NCBI GenBank assembly: GCA_035048485.1 | Contig: CM068582.1 | Span: forward strand, 38,594,596 to 38,658,595 | Direction: 5' to 3' | Source: Pteria penguin | Lineage: Eukaryota > Mollusca > Bivalvia > Pterioida > Pteriidae | DNA: 64,000 nt | In this document: piece by piece, positions 12,901 to 22,890 of the stretch | Layout: each line of letters begins with the position of its first letter | How positions within the stretch are numbered: position 1 is the first letter of the stretch | Notes under the pieces: generated by a model | Told to the model about the DNA's origin: nothing | Database searches by the model: none | The model's input: only the letters and a program-made list of their open reading frames with translations | Made by a program: the position numbers and the translations under genes

Positions 12901-15900
12901 GTGAATTTAGTGCATGGTGCCAACATACATGTAAAGTATTTCGGCAACTAACTTCAACCGAACTGCACAACCTCATCACATTTTGTGAAATTGACAAATA
13001 AAGGTTGGGATACCTCCATTCACTCATCTACATGTATTGTTTGAAATTAATAATTTACAATGCAGCTCAGTTGTTTTGAGAAAATGCATAAAACGTAGTG
13101 GGAAAATCGCATACACCATTTTGAGATTTCAGGTGTAAATTTATTGGTGCTGGTAAACACCTTTGCATTATTTAAAATAAATTAATAATCAGTGTATTGT
13201 GTAATTTAGATTTACACATGGATGAGGCCCACAATGTTTTGTGTAAAAATTACAGAACACATGGGCTGTGCTGTATTAGCAGTAGATTACTGAGATTTCT
13301 CATAGATGATTTCCCATATTTATAGGAGGAAATACACAAAAATTTCCAGAGCATCCAATTAAAACCAGCACAGTTCTCAGACTACTTGTTGTCAAAAGAA
13401 GTAGGCTTCTCGACATGTGAAGTGGTTGACATACCCTGCCATAAAGCTAAAGGTAAGTAAATATTTGATATACACCATTATATCAAATTTTTCTAAATCT
13501 TTCATGTCTGATGCTTATAGATAATTAGATCTTAATTTTGATTGTTTGATATCCATCCATCATTTAGAATTCATTACTGTTTATTTCATTTGATAAAGGC
13601 TGGGCAAGTGACCAAAAATTGGTTAAAATTTTGTTTTTTTATTAACGTATATAATATGAAAAACATTGTACCGGTATATTTGTAAATTTTGTTGATATAT
13701 ATTATACAATTTGTATATTTGAGGGCCTTGAAAACTGAGGTGATTATTGTACTTTTTGTGCTGTCATCACTTTATCTTGGACCAGTTGTTCACTAGTTAA
13801 TCTTCCAAGCATCTAGGATGCATCAAAATCAATCAGGCCCCATAGCTATTAAAATTGGTAACACTGCAGGCATGCATAAGTGTATAGATACCCTTTACAT
13901 TACTCTCTATCAAGTCTTTTAGCAGGAGACAGAATTTAAGCTGCATCAGACATATTTATAATGTATCTACATTGTAATTGTATGTTATGTAGCAAAAAGA
14001 GAAACTATTTTAAACAGTTCAGTGCAGTTTTGTGCATCCAACTCAGCAAATTTCAAACTTCATTATCTAATTTATCACTTTGAAAGCATTCTTATATGGT
14101 GCAATTTTTGATTGAAAAGGATCTTTCAGGGGCAATTAGGGTAAATCGTATTAAGCACTCAGATGAAACGAGGACGAAAGATACTTGACGAGACAGACAT
14201 TCTGACAAAAGAGGGAAGGACTGATCGCAGTTTTTCAGATTATATAAGGTCTCTCTATTCCTTGAATTCTATAGAAGCAAAAATTATAAGTATTCATTTA
14301 ATTGATACATACAGATTATTAATGAATGCCTATTTTGAGACATCCTCATTCTGGCTCAAACTTAAAAAATATAGTGACTAGGTCTTTCACTTTTGTGAAT
14401 GGATGCACCAAAAAGAGAAAAAAGATAGAAGTCAGTGTATCCAAAAAAAGAAAAAACCCTCTTTGTGTTCAAAGCTACTTGAAAACTGAAATGTATACTT
14501 ATTGCCTTAGATAATCATTGTCTAATTTTTAATTTTCTGCATCAAATTTGTACAGACTTTGTGTTTTCAATAAGAGTTTGAAGTTTTGTCCAAGGAGTTT
14601 GCAAGACTCCATTTATAATTTTCCCAATTTACATGTACAATTTGAGTATCCTAGCCCATGCTGACTTTACGTGCTGGCTGGCTGTCTGTGTATTTTTTTC
14701 TATGGGTGTTCACAATTTGTTACTGCATCTATCCAGTGCATAGTGCATTCAGCATAAATTTCTTTTAAACATGTTTAAGAATTAATACATGTACTAGCAT
14801 TTGCATGGAGAGAGTTACGAATTGTAGTAAGAGTTATGGATCTTGGGTCATAAACTATAACATATATCTCCTTCCATTAAATGACACCCTTTTGAATATG
14901 GAGTGGAATTGGGTATATCTGTAAAAATATAGATTTTCTAGCATTATTCTAGTTTTGTTTGTTTAAAGTTTGTCCATCTCTTATTTTATTTCATTTGTGT
15001 TTGTAGAAACACTAGTACGATATAAAATACACAACATTACCTGCAGGTAATTGTCTTCAGTGTATTGACTCTTAGTGTACTGAATACAGGGGTTAAGTTA
15101 TCTACTGTGTAATGACTTTGGCAGAGGTATTTCATAAAATATGCCTGGGGTTATTCAGGATCTTCTTGGCTGACTGTTTGGGCTAAGGCACACTGCCATA
15201 TGTGTGCAATCTGAAAATTGCTGATTTATGAAGGAATGTCATTTGATATTCTGACTATGTGGAAAGTGGTTACCAGGTTGCCTAGGCACTTGCAACCTGA
15301 GGTATCAGGGATAGCTCTGACCATGGAAAACTCCACCATGGACCATATCACCTTTGCCCTCGGCCTTTGCATTGGAAAGTTAGACCTGTAAGAAAAATAA
15401 TGATAAAATCTGCAAACACAAATTAAGTTTTTTATTTAAAATCAGAGTACCTCTAATTACATGGTGTAAAAATAATGACTAAACAAATTCTAAAAGAAGT
15501 TTTGTATAAAAAATCAAATACTGAGTACATGTATCATATTGAAAGAAATCTTTACATGTATATTAAAAAGTTTTAGTGGAATATGTCAAATACAAAGATG
15601 GAATGGGCATTTGCATGGTATGTTTTGTCTTGGGCCAGGTAACCCAATTGTCCATAGTCCAAGCTTCTGTTCTTTCCCACACCCTCCACCATGGGCATGC
15701 TGGATGTAGTGGTTGAGCGCTTGGCTTGCAGCGCCAACGATCCAGATTCAATTTCCGGATTGCACCACCACATTTAAGAGGTTGGTAACCTCCTACTTCT
15801 ATGTCGCGATATAACTGAAAAGTTGTTGAAAGCAACGTAAAACACCAACCAATCCCCCCCAACCACCACCACCATAAGGCAATAGTTGATATACTACAAG

Positions 15901-16248
15901 TAACTATGAATTTTATATCTACTTTCAGGGTTTAGACGTCCCATACAGTTATATACAAAACCTGATACAGCAGCATGTAGTCCAAAAATAGACTCCACAG
16001 TAAGCAGTTCTGTTGTTGAATCCAGTAAATCTACAAGTGCTATTCAATCAAATAAAAAGCAAGATTTTGCTTCTAGTCCCAAATCAGATTCTGATAAAAG
16101 TGACAAAGCTCTTGGTTCATTAAGTTCATCAAACAACTCATCGTCACCCTTGAATACCAATTCAGAAGAAAAGACATTGGAAACTGATTCAGAGTCAAAG
16201 TCCGTTGAACAAAATACTACTGATGGCAGCTCAGAGAAAGGAAATTAG
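3416..16248 (+). CDS. MEPCE: 7SK snRNA methylphosphate capping enzyme (MEPCE/Bin3), four coding exons
   Basis: MEPCE transfers a methyl group from S-adenosylmethionine to the gamma-phosphate at the 5' end of 7SK snRNA and stays bound in the nuclear 7SK RNP that restrains P-TEFb. Coding exons are 3416-4762, 7227-7445, 13326-13452 and 15929-16248. They join in frame with GT/AG junctions to about 670 residues. Residues 1-320 are charged, Ser/Lys-rich and probably disordered, as in vertebrate MEPCE. The methyltransferase domain starts at [13 protein letters not shown] (about 330), followed by the SAM motif VLDIGCNVG (363-371) and GMDID (388-392). Exon 2 gives [18 protein letters not shown] and [17 protein letters not shown]; exon 4 begins GFRRPIQLY, matching the family C-terminal strand. 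A Ser/Asp-rich tail of about 90 residues follows, longer than in human MEPCE. Identification is from family knowledge and is firm. Confidence 0.95.
5400..5830. repeat. Diverged 'GACCTTGACCTTG' type repeat in MEPCE intron 1
   Basis: Phrases such as CAAGTGACCTTGACCTTGGA and TTGACCTTGTGAGCTTGACC recur at loose spacing. They match the style of the better-preserved repeat units at 26575-27485 and 63565-63945. The boundaries are approximate. Confidence 0.35.
6154..6903. mobile_element. Non-autonomous DNA transposon with CAGTGTTCGAAAAA ends
   Basis: The element starts CAGTGTTCGAAAAA and ends TTTTTCGAACACTG. It is flanked by a direct TAAAT on both sides (short target duplication, possibly the remnant of a longer one). 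Inside, further inverted segments (CTTACCAACGGGTAAG; GAAAGGTTAATC with CCGGATTAACATTTCC) make it a nested fold-back. No transposase is present. A hAT-like origin is a guess from the CAGTG ends. Confidence 0.7.
6900..7165. repeat. TACATGTA-rich low-complexity stretch
   Basis: Dense ACATGTA/TACATGT palindromic words in AT-rich sequence just before MEPCE exon 2. No gene content is seen. Confidence 0.5.
7227..7445 (+). CDS. MEPCE: MEPCE exon 2 (core methyltransferase motifs)
   Basis: 73 codons, phase 0 at both ends, with acceptor TTTTCAG and donor ACG|GTAAGC. It carries [18 protein letters not shown], a [18 protein letters not shown] helix and EPQPWSSY, all hallmark segments of the Bin3 domain. 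Confidence 0.95.
7461..8687. mobile_element. DNA transposon-like element with CAGGG ends and direct TAAGTA flanks
   Basis: The left end CAGGGTTCTCACTAGGG and the right end, which reads CAGGGATCTCGTTAACG on the other strand, are inverted. Both sides are flanked by TAAGTA. Inverted GGTGAGTCCC and GGGACTCACCACTTTTGAAAA blocks follow inside. The centre is AT-rich and non-coding, and it holds a second insertion at 8293-8443. Confidence 0.65.
8293..8443. mobile_element. Nested 'CAGTGGCGGATCCAGG' repeat
   Basis: It starts CAGTGGCGGATCCAGGATTT and ends near CCCGCTACTG, so the ends are inverted. A relative (GGTGGATCCAGGATTTCCGA, then TTTTTGGTGCCAAATC) lies at 19855-19950. It sits inside the 7461-8687 element and is therefore younger. 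Confidence 0.55.
8932..9420. repeat. Degenerate 'AGCTCACTTGGCCCGGAAG' repeat
   Basis: It opens AAGCTCACTTGGCCCGGAAG and continues with the CCAAACTTGGCATTGATGG phrase typical of a common mollusc interspersed repeat. The right edge is unclear. Confidence 0.4.
9877..12422. mobile_element. Large composite AGCTCACCTGAGCC element in MEPCE intron 2
   Basis: The left end is a hairpin (AGCTCACCTGAGCC gaa GGCTCAAGTGAGCT). The right end has CTCAGGTGAGC followed by a small palindrome AGGCCCACTTGGGCCT and CTTGTT. Between them, ~500-bp units recur: the GGTACCCTCCTTTGACAAAC block at about 10087 and 10595, and a third, weaker copy near 11450. A second unit (TAACAGATAATGCCACCATG, then GGTTCAAATCC) occurs at about 11060-11240 and 11910-12095. 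No transposase or Rep/helicase frame is visible. The terminal hairpins suggest a Helitron-like or fold-back non-autonomous element (inference). Confidence 0.6.
12423..13325. other. Rest of MEPCE intron 2, nothing recognised
   Basis: AT-rich intronic sequence. No further repeat with visible ends and no exon signals other than the acceptor at 13325. Confidence 0.4.
13326..13452 (+). CDS. MEPCE: MEPCE exon 3
   Basis: 127 nt entering in phase 0 and leaving in phase 1 (acceptor TTTATAG, donor AAAG|GTAAGT). It encodes [20 protein letters not shown] and a [11 protein letters not shown] strand, matching the segment between PWSSY and the final strand in vertebrate MEPCE. Confidence 0.93.
13453..15690. 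other. MEPCE intron 3, mostly unique sequence
   Basis: AT-rich intron. The small frames at 14163-14514 lack splice context and family resemblance. A SINE sits near the 3' end. Confidence 0.4.
15693..15862 (+). mobile_element. tRNA-derived SINE family 1, diverged copy
   Basis: The order is the same as in the cleaner copies at 18546 and 32739: TGTAGTGGTTGAGCGCTTGG (A-box region), a decayed B box (ATTCAATTTCC), GAGGTTGGTAACCTCCT, TCGCGATATAACTGA, and the GACGTAAAACACCAA-type tail. It is 66 bp from MEPCE exon 4. Confidence 0.8.
15929..16248 (+). CDS. MEPCE: MEPCE exon 4 (final strand and Ser-rich tail, stop)
   Basis: Enters in phase 1 after TTTCAG and runs to TAG at 16246-16248. GFRRPIQLY matches the family GFQRPVYLF strand. 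The remaining ~95 residues are Ser/Asp/Lys-rich and probably disordered. Confidence 0.93.
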
Positions 16249-16606
16249 AACAGTTTGAACAATATGTCACCACAGTGGTTCCATATGCTTCTAGTCAATA
16301 GACCAACAAAAGACACAGTTTATTGTACTATAGTGTTGTCATCACACTTCTATATTCCAGTGTTCATGATGGTACATGTAAATTGAAACTTGCAATAGCC
16401 TTGTTTAAGACTGTTTAGTCAGTTATTATGTTCATCCATCATTTGTATTAGAGTACTTACTGAATTAATTGTATATTATAAATCTGAATTGAGATGAAGA
16501 TATACCAGTATATCAGCTGCCTTCTTAGTATATGTTAAAAAACAATTATTAGAGTTATAATAAAATAAGCATTTGCAAGGAATGTAAATATATGTAAGAT
16601 CTTTTC

Positions 16607-16612
16607 AATAAA
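16607..16612 (+). terminator. MEPCE: Polyadenylation signal AATAAA of MEPCE
   Basis: A canonical AATAAA lies 359 bp after the stop codon. It is the first canonical hexamer downstream and gives a plausible 3' UTR of about 380 nt. Confidence 0.6.
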
Positions 16613-16704
16613 TTGCCATTCATTTGTACTCAGAACAAAAATTGAGATACTATTTGAGTCTGTTATAGTTAATATGGTTTTTTTCTGAAAAATTGAATTT
16701 GAAG

Positions 16705-16868
16705 CTCATGTTGCTCAGTTAGGTGCTAGAGACCAAGAGGGTGCAAGTTTGAGTTACGCTGGTGGTTTGAAGGTATACTGGTCTTTCAGATGAGACAGTG
16801 AATACTGAAACCTTGTGTTACTATAGACATGCTATATAAGAGATCTCTCACTGCTTAGGTATCTCTGT
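16705..16868 (+). mobile_element. Diverged SINE family 2 remnant
   Basis: The segment CTTTCAGATGAGACAGTGAA followed by ACTGAAACC, and ATCTCTCACTGCTTAGG, parallel the better copy at 62700 (TCTTTCGGATGAGACAGTAA, then CCTCACTG). Preserved only in parts. Confidence 0.45.
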
Positions 16869-17074
16869 TGCATAGGAATTACACCAAAACACCACACACT
16901 GATTTTGTTAAAAACAAGATGTGTTTATGCAACATCAATGTCCCGACGGCAACAAAGTCCAAACAATTTTGTAATGTCCTATATCTTAATTACACCCCAC
17001 CCTATGGGAATACATATATGAAAGCCTTACTTCTGATGATTCATTCATTATAACCAATTTCAAATTTTTATGCC

Positions 17075-17555
17075 CTATATGCCATATATGGCCGGGGGTA
17101 TATAGTGTTGCACCCTGCCATTCTGTCATTCCGAAACCTTGTCATCGCAACTTCTCCCAAACCGTTCATTAGAATTTCACCAAACTTCTCCTGTAGGTAA
17201 GACAGCATATATAGATGTGCATGGAGGGAGGCATCTATGCTCAGAAATTTTTTTCAGGACTTATGGGACTTTGAAATTAGAAAATGTGCATTGCATATGG
17301 CTGAACCTTGTCATTGCAACTCCTCCTAAACTGTTCATCAGAATTTCACCAAACTTCACATATAGTTAGGGCAGCATATGTAGATGTGCATGAAGGGAGG
17401 CAACTCTGCTCAGAATTTTTTTTCAGGAGTTATGGGACTTTGAAATTAGAAAATGTGCATTGCATATGGCTGAACCTTAGTTTTGTAGCAATTATATTTC
17501 ACTACCTTAGCTGCCAGCAGGGGCATCTGTGTTGCACCGACACATTAAAATTCTA
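17075..17555. repeat. Repeat with two ~170-bp direct units
   Basis: It starts near ATGCCCTATATGCCATATATGG. The blocks at about 17137-17305 and 17308-17478 are near duplicates (AACCTTGTCATTGCAACTCC, ATTTCACCAAACTTC, TATGGGACTTTGAAATTAGA). The two open frames over it are shadows of the repeat. Confidence 0.65.
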
Positions 17556-17564
17556 GTTTTAAAT

Positions 17565-18070
17565 GCAGGTCCAAGGTCACATAGGCAAAAGTTATTGTTC
17601 CAAAGGAAAGGTCTTGTCACAAGGAATATGCATGTGAAATATGAAAGCAAAGTTATAACCAGTGTTTAAGCTTTTTAAATGTAGATCAAAGGTCATGGTC
17701 AAGGTCACAAGGTCAAAAATTATAGTTCTGATGGAAAGGTCATGCCACAAGAAACATGCATGTGAAATATGGAAGACCTATATCTTGTGAATAAAAAATT
17801 ATAACCAATGTTAAACTTAAAATATTTGAAATGTAGGGCAAATGGCACGGTCAAGTTCTCAAAGTCAAATATTACTGTACTGACAGAAAGGTCTTGTCAC
17901 AAGGAATATACATGTGAAATATGAAAGCCTTATTTCTTAAGATTCTAAAGTTGTAACCAATATTAAAGTTCTTGAAATGTAGGTCACGGTAAAGGTCAAG
18001 AGGTAAAAAATTATGGTACCGAGATAAAAGTCTTGTCTCAAGGAATACCCATGTGAAATATTAAAGTCCT
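17565..18070. repeat. Four degenerate ~130-bp units (GGTCAAGGTCAC type)
   Basis: Units beginning near 17570, 17685, 17830 and 17980 share GTAGGTCA..GGTCAAG, GAAAGGTCTTGTCACAAGGA and CATGTGAAATATGAAAG. Continuous with the repeat to its left and probably one composite element. Confidence 0.6.
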
Positions 18071-18545
18071 ACCAAAAGGTAAATTACAGAGAAAGATATT
18101 TTGGACATGACTCGTGGATTGCAAAAGAAAGTTTTTCAAAGAATGGCGACAAAAGCTTTAAGAATAAACAAACAACTTGGACAGGTTTTCGAAGAAGTCT
18201 ATTAATATAATGTCGAATAAATTTCATTATCCCGGCCGCAACAATTTTGTGGAGGGACATACAGGAATTACCGCGTTCGTCTATAGGCACTGGCAGGGAC
18301 GTACATATATCAGATATAAACGTTTCTGACACTGGTTATCCTTAGACTTTTAGTCATTTTCGAGGTACCAGTACATGTAACTAGCAGTAATATGCCAACC
18401 GAACGAACATGAATCAGAATGGTACTGTATATCTAACCTGAAGGATTTATCTGCTACTTCATACGAACGCAGTAATAACATCAACAGTAAAGGAAATCTG
18501 GCAAGCTTGAGATACATAATATTTCCTTTGATATTTAAATACCGT

Positions 18546-18716
18546 AGGGGGCAGGCTTGGTGTAGTGGTTAAGCGCTTGGCTTGCGGCGCCGACGATACG
18601 GGTTCGATTCCCGGGTTGCGCCACTATGTTTAAGAGGTTAGTAACCTCCTGCTTCCATGTCGCGATATAACTGACATATTGTTGAAAGCGACGTAAAACA
18701 CCAATCAACCAACCAA
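18546..18716 (+). mobile_element. tRNA-derived SINE family 1 with 13-bp target duplication
   Basis: The A-box-like TGGTGTAGTGG and B box GGTTCGATTCC lie in a tRNA-like head. They are followed by GAGGTTAGTAACCTCC, a TCGCGATATAACTGA body and a CAATCAACCAACCAA tail. ATTTAAATACCGT flanks it on both sides (18533-18545 and 18717-18729), which is direct evidence of retroposition. Confidence 0.92.
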
Positions 18717-18783
18717 ATTTAAATACCGTTTAGAACTAAATCATTGAGTCGCATCAAACATATCAAACTATATTCAATTCCAC

Positions 18784-19122
18784 TTGGAGCATTACATGAA
18801 TTGTACGAATCTACCAGTTTCTGGATATTCAATGATGTTGGCGTTGCGAAGTATACTAGATGGTATTATTTTTGATATTTCGACGGTTATGCTGTTTCAA
18901 GCTGTCATTTCGGGCATATTGCTGGAAAGCCTATTCAACTCTTCATTTAGCTCAGATTTGAAAAGAAAGGCATCGATGAAAATTTTGAACCACAATTCTA
19001 ACATAAAAATCCCTCCACATTTCAAGGATAAACAACTCCTTGCAGTTTCTATATCTACTGATCAGCTGCATCCAAGATATACAATTACAGAAAAAAAAAT
19101 CTTATCTCATCTGATCCTTTGA
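18784..19122 (+). other. 112-codon open frame of unknown nature
   Basis: An ATG-to-stop frame with a mildly hydrophobic start. No family was recognised, there is no splice context, and it lies between a SINE and a repeat. Probably chance or transposon debris. Confidence 0.12.
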
Positions 19123-19134
19123 CTCGGGTGGGTT

Positions 19135-19550
19135 ATTCTTATAGCGCTTCGTTCTTTTGTCGTACATTCGTCGGTTGTCGTAAACTTTTCACATTTTCGA
19201 CTTCTCCTAAATAGTCTAACAGATTTGTATCGAATTTGGTGTACTTGTAGTACTGGTGGACATCTAAGAAGCGTGTGTTAGTCATTTAGATCTATCAACA
19301 GTAGGCACCACCATGCCAACAGTGTGCCCAAGAAAGTATATTCCTTTCAAAATCTTCCGAAAGGATGCATGGAATAAAACATCTACAGTAAGGTATCGGA
19401 GTGGTGTAGAAGGATATACGATTCAAGTTTGATCTTTTTTGTTCAAATCTGAAAAAAGAATTTTTGATGTGTACTTATTTATTATGAATCCGTTTTAGCA
19501 TAGGCATTCTGTTAAGCATTTTATGCTATGACACGAAACAACCCAATCGG
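19135..19550. repeat. Diverged copy of the AGCTCACCTGAGCC element body
   Basis: AACTTTTCACATTTTCGACT, CTATCAACAGTAGGCACCAC and the following text parallel the start of the element at 9877, without its terminal hairpin. Confidence 0.5.
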
Positions 19551-19552
19551 AA

Positions 19553-19645
19553 TAAAACCATATCTTTATTCCGCTTCTCTATTTGTCCCATTGCGGATAA
19601 AGCAATAGGACAAATAGAGAAGCGGATTAAAGACATGGTTTTAAT
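19553..19645. mobile_element. Compact fold-back copy of the 957-1344 MITE
   Basis: Two ~40-bp arms (AAAACCATATCTTTATTCCG.. and its complement ..GGATTAAAGACATGGTTTT) surround a loop of a few bases (GGATAAA). The arm sequence is the same as the outer 45 bp of the larger MITE. Confidence 0.8.
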
Positions 19646-19854
19646 AAAATTTGAAACAACCATTTATGATGCATTTGTATAGTTTAATCCAAGTTTAATT
19701 ATACATCTATTAAAGTTGTCTCGCTTTGTATGTGAAGTCACGATAAGATGAACACTAGTCAGCAATGTACCAGAGCAAAAACCAGAGTAAATAAAAAGGA
19801 GTCTGGATTTTATCTATTATTATATATATTTTTTAGGAATTGTAAACTTACCAA

Positions 19855-19975
19855 TGGTGGATCCAGGATTTCCGAAAAGGTGGGAGGGCACGTGAAATTC
19901 AAGTATTAACCAAGATAATCAATCATTTTTGGTGCCAAATCTTGAGTTTTACTTTTTATTTGAGTGTTTTCGTCT
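19855..19975. repeat. 'GGATCCAGGATTTCCGA' repeat copy
   Basis: Matches the nested repeat at 8293 in order (GGATCCAGGATTTCCGAA, then TATTAACCAA, then ATTTTTGGTGC). Degraded on the right. Confidence 0.45.
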
Positions 19976-20562
19976 TTATCACATGTGTATGCCACACAAA
20001 GAATGAGTAACACTTTATCTAAACTAAACTAAAATCACACCACTAAAGTTACTTTTAAAAACCATCATTGTCTCATCACATTTAACAAACAATAGGATGT
20101 CATAAATCTAGTTATAACCGATTACACGCTTTACATAAACCACAAGGAATTAATACCCCATCTATATGTTTCGAACTGACCTTGTCGTCAATCTCCAAAG
20201 CAGAGTTACGGTCCTTGCACTCCCTTTGATCTCTGCCAACTACTGAACGTAGTCCCTAGTCAAAAGGCAGAAAATATAGACTGTTTTGGGAGAAAATGTC
20301 ATTGAAATTAGACAATGAGGTGCAAATGATAGTGTTACTGACAAACTGTATTACATAAGTTTGCTGATTTGTACGCTGGGCAAATATAGTGCGGTATAAA
20401 TTCGGGGTTTATTTCTTGTAGAACTAGAAGCCCGATTAAAACTCAATGGTACATGGTATATGCTTTAAATTTAACTAACAAAGCCATTGAAGACCAAGTC
20501 ATATCGTCTAGAGACAAAACTCTGATTTTACAAGAATCTTGTAAAACATAAGACGTTGGCAG

Positions 20563-20564
<2 letters not shown>

Positions 20565-20599
<35 letters not shown>
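20565..20599. repeat. (GT)n microsatellite
   Basis: About 17 uninterrupted GT units. Confidence 0.95.
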
Positions 20600-20654
20600 G
20601 TAAAGGAACGACAACTCTGCTTTGGAAATTGCAATGTCGTATGGATTCGTACGG

Positions 20655-22560
20655 GTATGACAGTGACAATGACAATATTTTATTCACATAAATACATTGA
20701 AGAGAAAATATAAACTACGGAATATAATAACAATATGGTACATGAGTGAAGATAGCTACAATTGTATTTATAATATGATAATATAAGAGGCAATAATTTG
20801 TACAATATATTTATAATCAATGAGTTACGATAAATTTTAAAGTACAGTACAAGTGAGTTGAGAATTTAACCCGGAGGGCAAACTCTCTCTATAACGTCTT
20901 AGTTTAAACATATTTTATTTAGAAAGTTGGCATATTTTCACAATTAAATATTTCATATACAAGGCCGGATAAGAAAAAAAGCTATAAGCTTATATACACT
21001 CTTCTCCCGTAAACTTGAACAAGCAAAACTACTTGGGAGAAACGAGAAAGTGGTAATACAACATACAAGTAATGAAGTAACAGATTTCAGATAAAATAAT
21101 TGAAAATATGAAGAACAGATATATGTAAGGATACAAAATGAGACAACAATGTGGCGATTTCTTTAGGATTATAATGTATTTGGAATGTAATTTCGGATAT
21201 GTATGAAAGAGTCTAAGAAAAACGTTTAGATTCAAGAATAAAGTTTTGTATACAGATGAAAAGATGTTTATTACATTCAAAAGATTTATTTTCGTCTCCA
21301 AATAGCATAATTGTACACTTGGGTGGAGAAGAAAGGGAGCTAATTAGGATTTGTCTTTGATTAGTATATATCGGACACTCTAGTGAAAAGTGAAGGTTTG
21401 ATTCAATCATAGACCTGGATTCAATACTACCGCATGAACAATATGGGTCGGGCTCAAGATTACACAGAAAGAGATGTTGTTTAAGTAAACTGCAGCGCAT
21501 TCGCATTCGAGCGTGTAGTACTTGACCGCGACGAGTAACAGTTACTTACGAAGTAATATTGAGGAATGGATTTAGATATTGGATTGTATTGCCTGTCAAA
21601 AGAGGATTTAAATGATTTTAGTGATGTGGAATTTCTTGTGCTAAGTGGCAGATTGTTCCAGAGACGGATGCAGGACGGGAAAAAAACTGTTATGATGATT
21701 GGATGTTCGACTTTGTTGTGATTGTAGGTTATGATAATTTCTTGTATTATAACTATGGATAGTATAAAAAATCTCTTAGATATTGGGGGGAGGGGGGGGG
21801 GGTTAAGGTGAATTATTATTTTGTAAAATTGAATAATTATATGTTTTTCTCTTCTTAACTCTAATTTTTCCCACCCGCACTCAGAAAATAAGGATTCAAT
21901 GCTAACGAGTCTAGTTGCTCCGGTAACAATTCTAGCTGCATCTGTATTTATGTTTTCGAGGTTTTGGTTATAAGAGAAAACAGAAGACATCTGACAAACC
22001 TGTATGACACAAATCACCAAGAACCTGCACACAAAAAATGACAACAGCAGAATATACACGGAACGACATTACAAAAATATTCGATTGTGCTACGGTTACG
22101 ATACCGACTTAGGACGGTCAATTGAAGTAACAAACGTCACTCAGTTGGTGTGGTTAACCGGTTTACGGGCAACCACCTTCCCACTCACCGCAAAAGCAGC
22201 ACAATCGAAGGACAAACCTTTAAAAAATGTATAAATAATCCTCCATATAAAGGACAAGGATCAACAGGTTTCTCAAGGAGAGAGGTCATAATATAGTAGC
22301 TTGGGCAGTTATCGAAGATAGCATATTCAAGGATAGGCCTTATAAACAAAAAATACATTACTTAGAGTGTTCTTCTATCTTGTTCATATTTGACACTTCT
22401 GAGAATATTTAGTTTTGAGTTTGCTTTCGAGGATATAATGTGTTCACCGCAGTGTAGTGTATTATTGATGGTAAGTCCTAAATGTTTGTGACTAGTGACT
22501 TCTTGAACGGGAGTGTTGTCAAAATATAATGTTGGTTTATAACGACTTAAATTATAACGG
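20655..22560 (-). mobile_element. Non-LTR retrotransposon fragment (CR1/jockey-like RT C-terminus), interrupted
   Basis: Read on the minus strand from 22560, the fragment carries EVTSHKHLGLTINN and a FIRPILEYA block, then after an insert (21970-22297) NINTDAARIVTGATRL and a FFPSCIRLWNNLPLSTRNS block. It ends with a cysteine-rich CSCGSIES region. This order is the usual 3' end of the RT ORF in CR1/jockey-type elements. The 3' tail (GTGAATAAAATATTGTCATT) ends near 20655. Several stops and shifts make it non-functional, and the catalytic part is absent. Confidence 0.8.
21970..22297. mobile_element. ~325-bp MITE copy A nested in the retrotransposon fragment
   Basis: It separates two halves of the RT reading frame, so it is an insertion. 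Weak inverted ends (TATGACxxxxxTC .. GAxxxxGTCATA) bound it. It shares a 45-bp nearly identical core (GGTTACGATACCGACTTAGG..) with the copy at 63176-63498 and a looser match with 25637-25872. Confidence 0.7.
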
Positions 22561-22656
22561 CAAAAAATTTACAAAGTAGGTACGAATAACGGCAAAAAAT
22601 TTACAAAGTAGGTACGAATAACGGCAAAAAATTTACAAAGTAGGTACGAATAACGG
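22555..22656. repeat. 32-bp unit in three perfect tandem copies
   Basis: TAACGGCAAAAAATTTACAA followed by AGTAGGTACGAA is repeated three times without change, starting at 22555, 22587 and 22619. The perfect identity suggests recent slippage or an assembly artefact. Confidence 0.95.
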
Positions 22657-22764
22657 ATTAGATTTTTGGATATGGAAAATTTTGTATGTAGATTACAGGG
22701 AATATGATAGTAATAATTCATTAGTTAAAAACAACCTGGTTTATATGCATGTACAAATGAAATA

Positions 22765-22890
22765 TACCCCCCAACCCAACCCACCCAAAACCAAACCCCA
22801 ACCCCCTAAAAACCAAACGAAACACCCCCCGGAACCCCCCAAAGAAAAAAAAAACCCCAAAACAAAACACAAACAAAACAAACAAAAAAA
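22765..22890. repeat. C/A-rich low-complexity tract
   Basis: Long runs of CCCAACCC and AAACAAAA; the overlapping long frames are compositional artefacts. Confidence 0.8.

Noticed and set aside
17139..17556. Two similar ~80-codon ORFs suggesting a duplicated gene
   Set aside because: They cover the two direct units of a non-coding interspersed repeat.
18560..18630. tRNA gene with good A and B boxes (also at 32750)
   Set aside because: These are heads of SINE copies with a common body, tail and target duplications; a functional tRNA is not supported.
21481..22059. 192-codon minus ORF as a host gene
   Set aside because: Contains the AARIVTGATRL and IRLWNNLP blocks of non-LTR RT C-termini.
22004..22234. 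76-codon ORF (MTQITK.. GYDTDLGRSIEVTNV..) with an apparent homologue at 63216-63461
   Set aside because: Comparing the two copies codon by codon, differences fall at roughly equal numbers of first, second and third positions and most change the residue. That is neutral decay of a MITE, not purifying selection; the third copy has stops.
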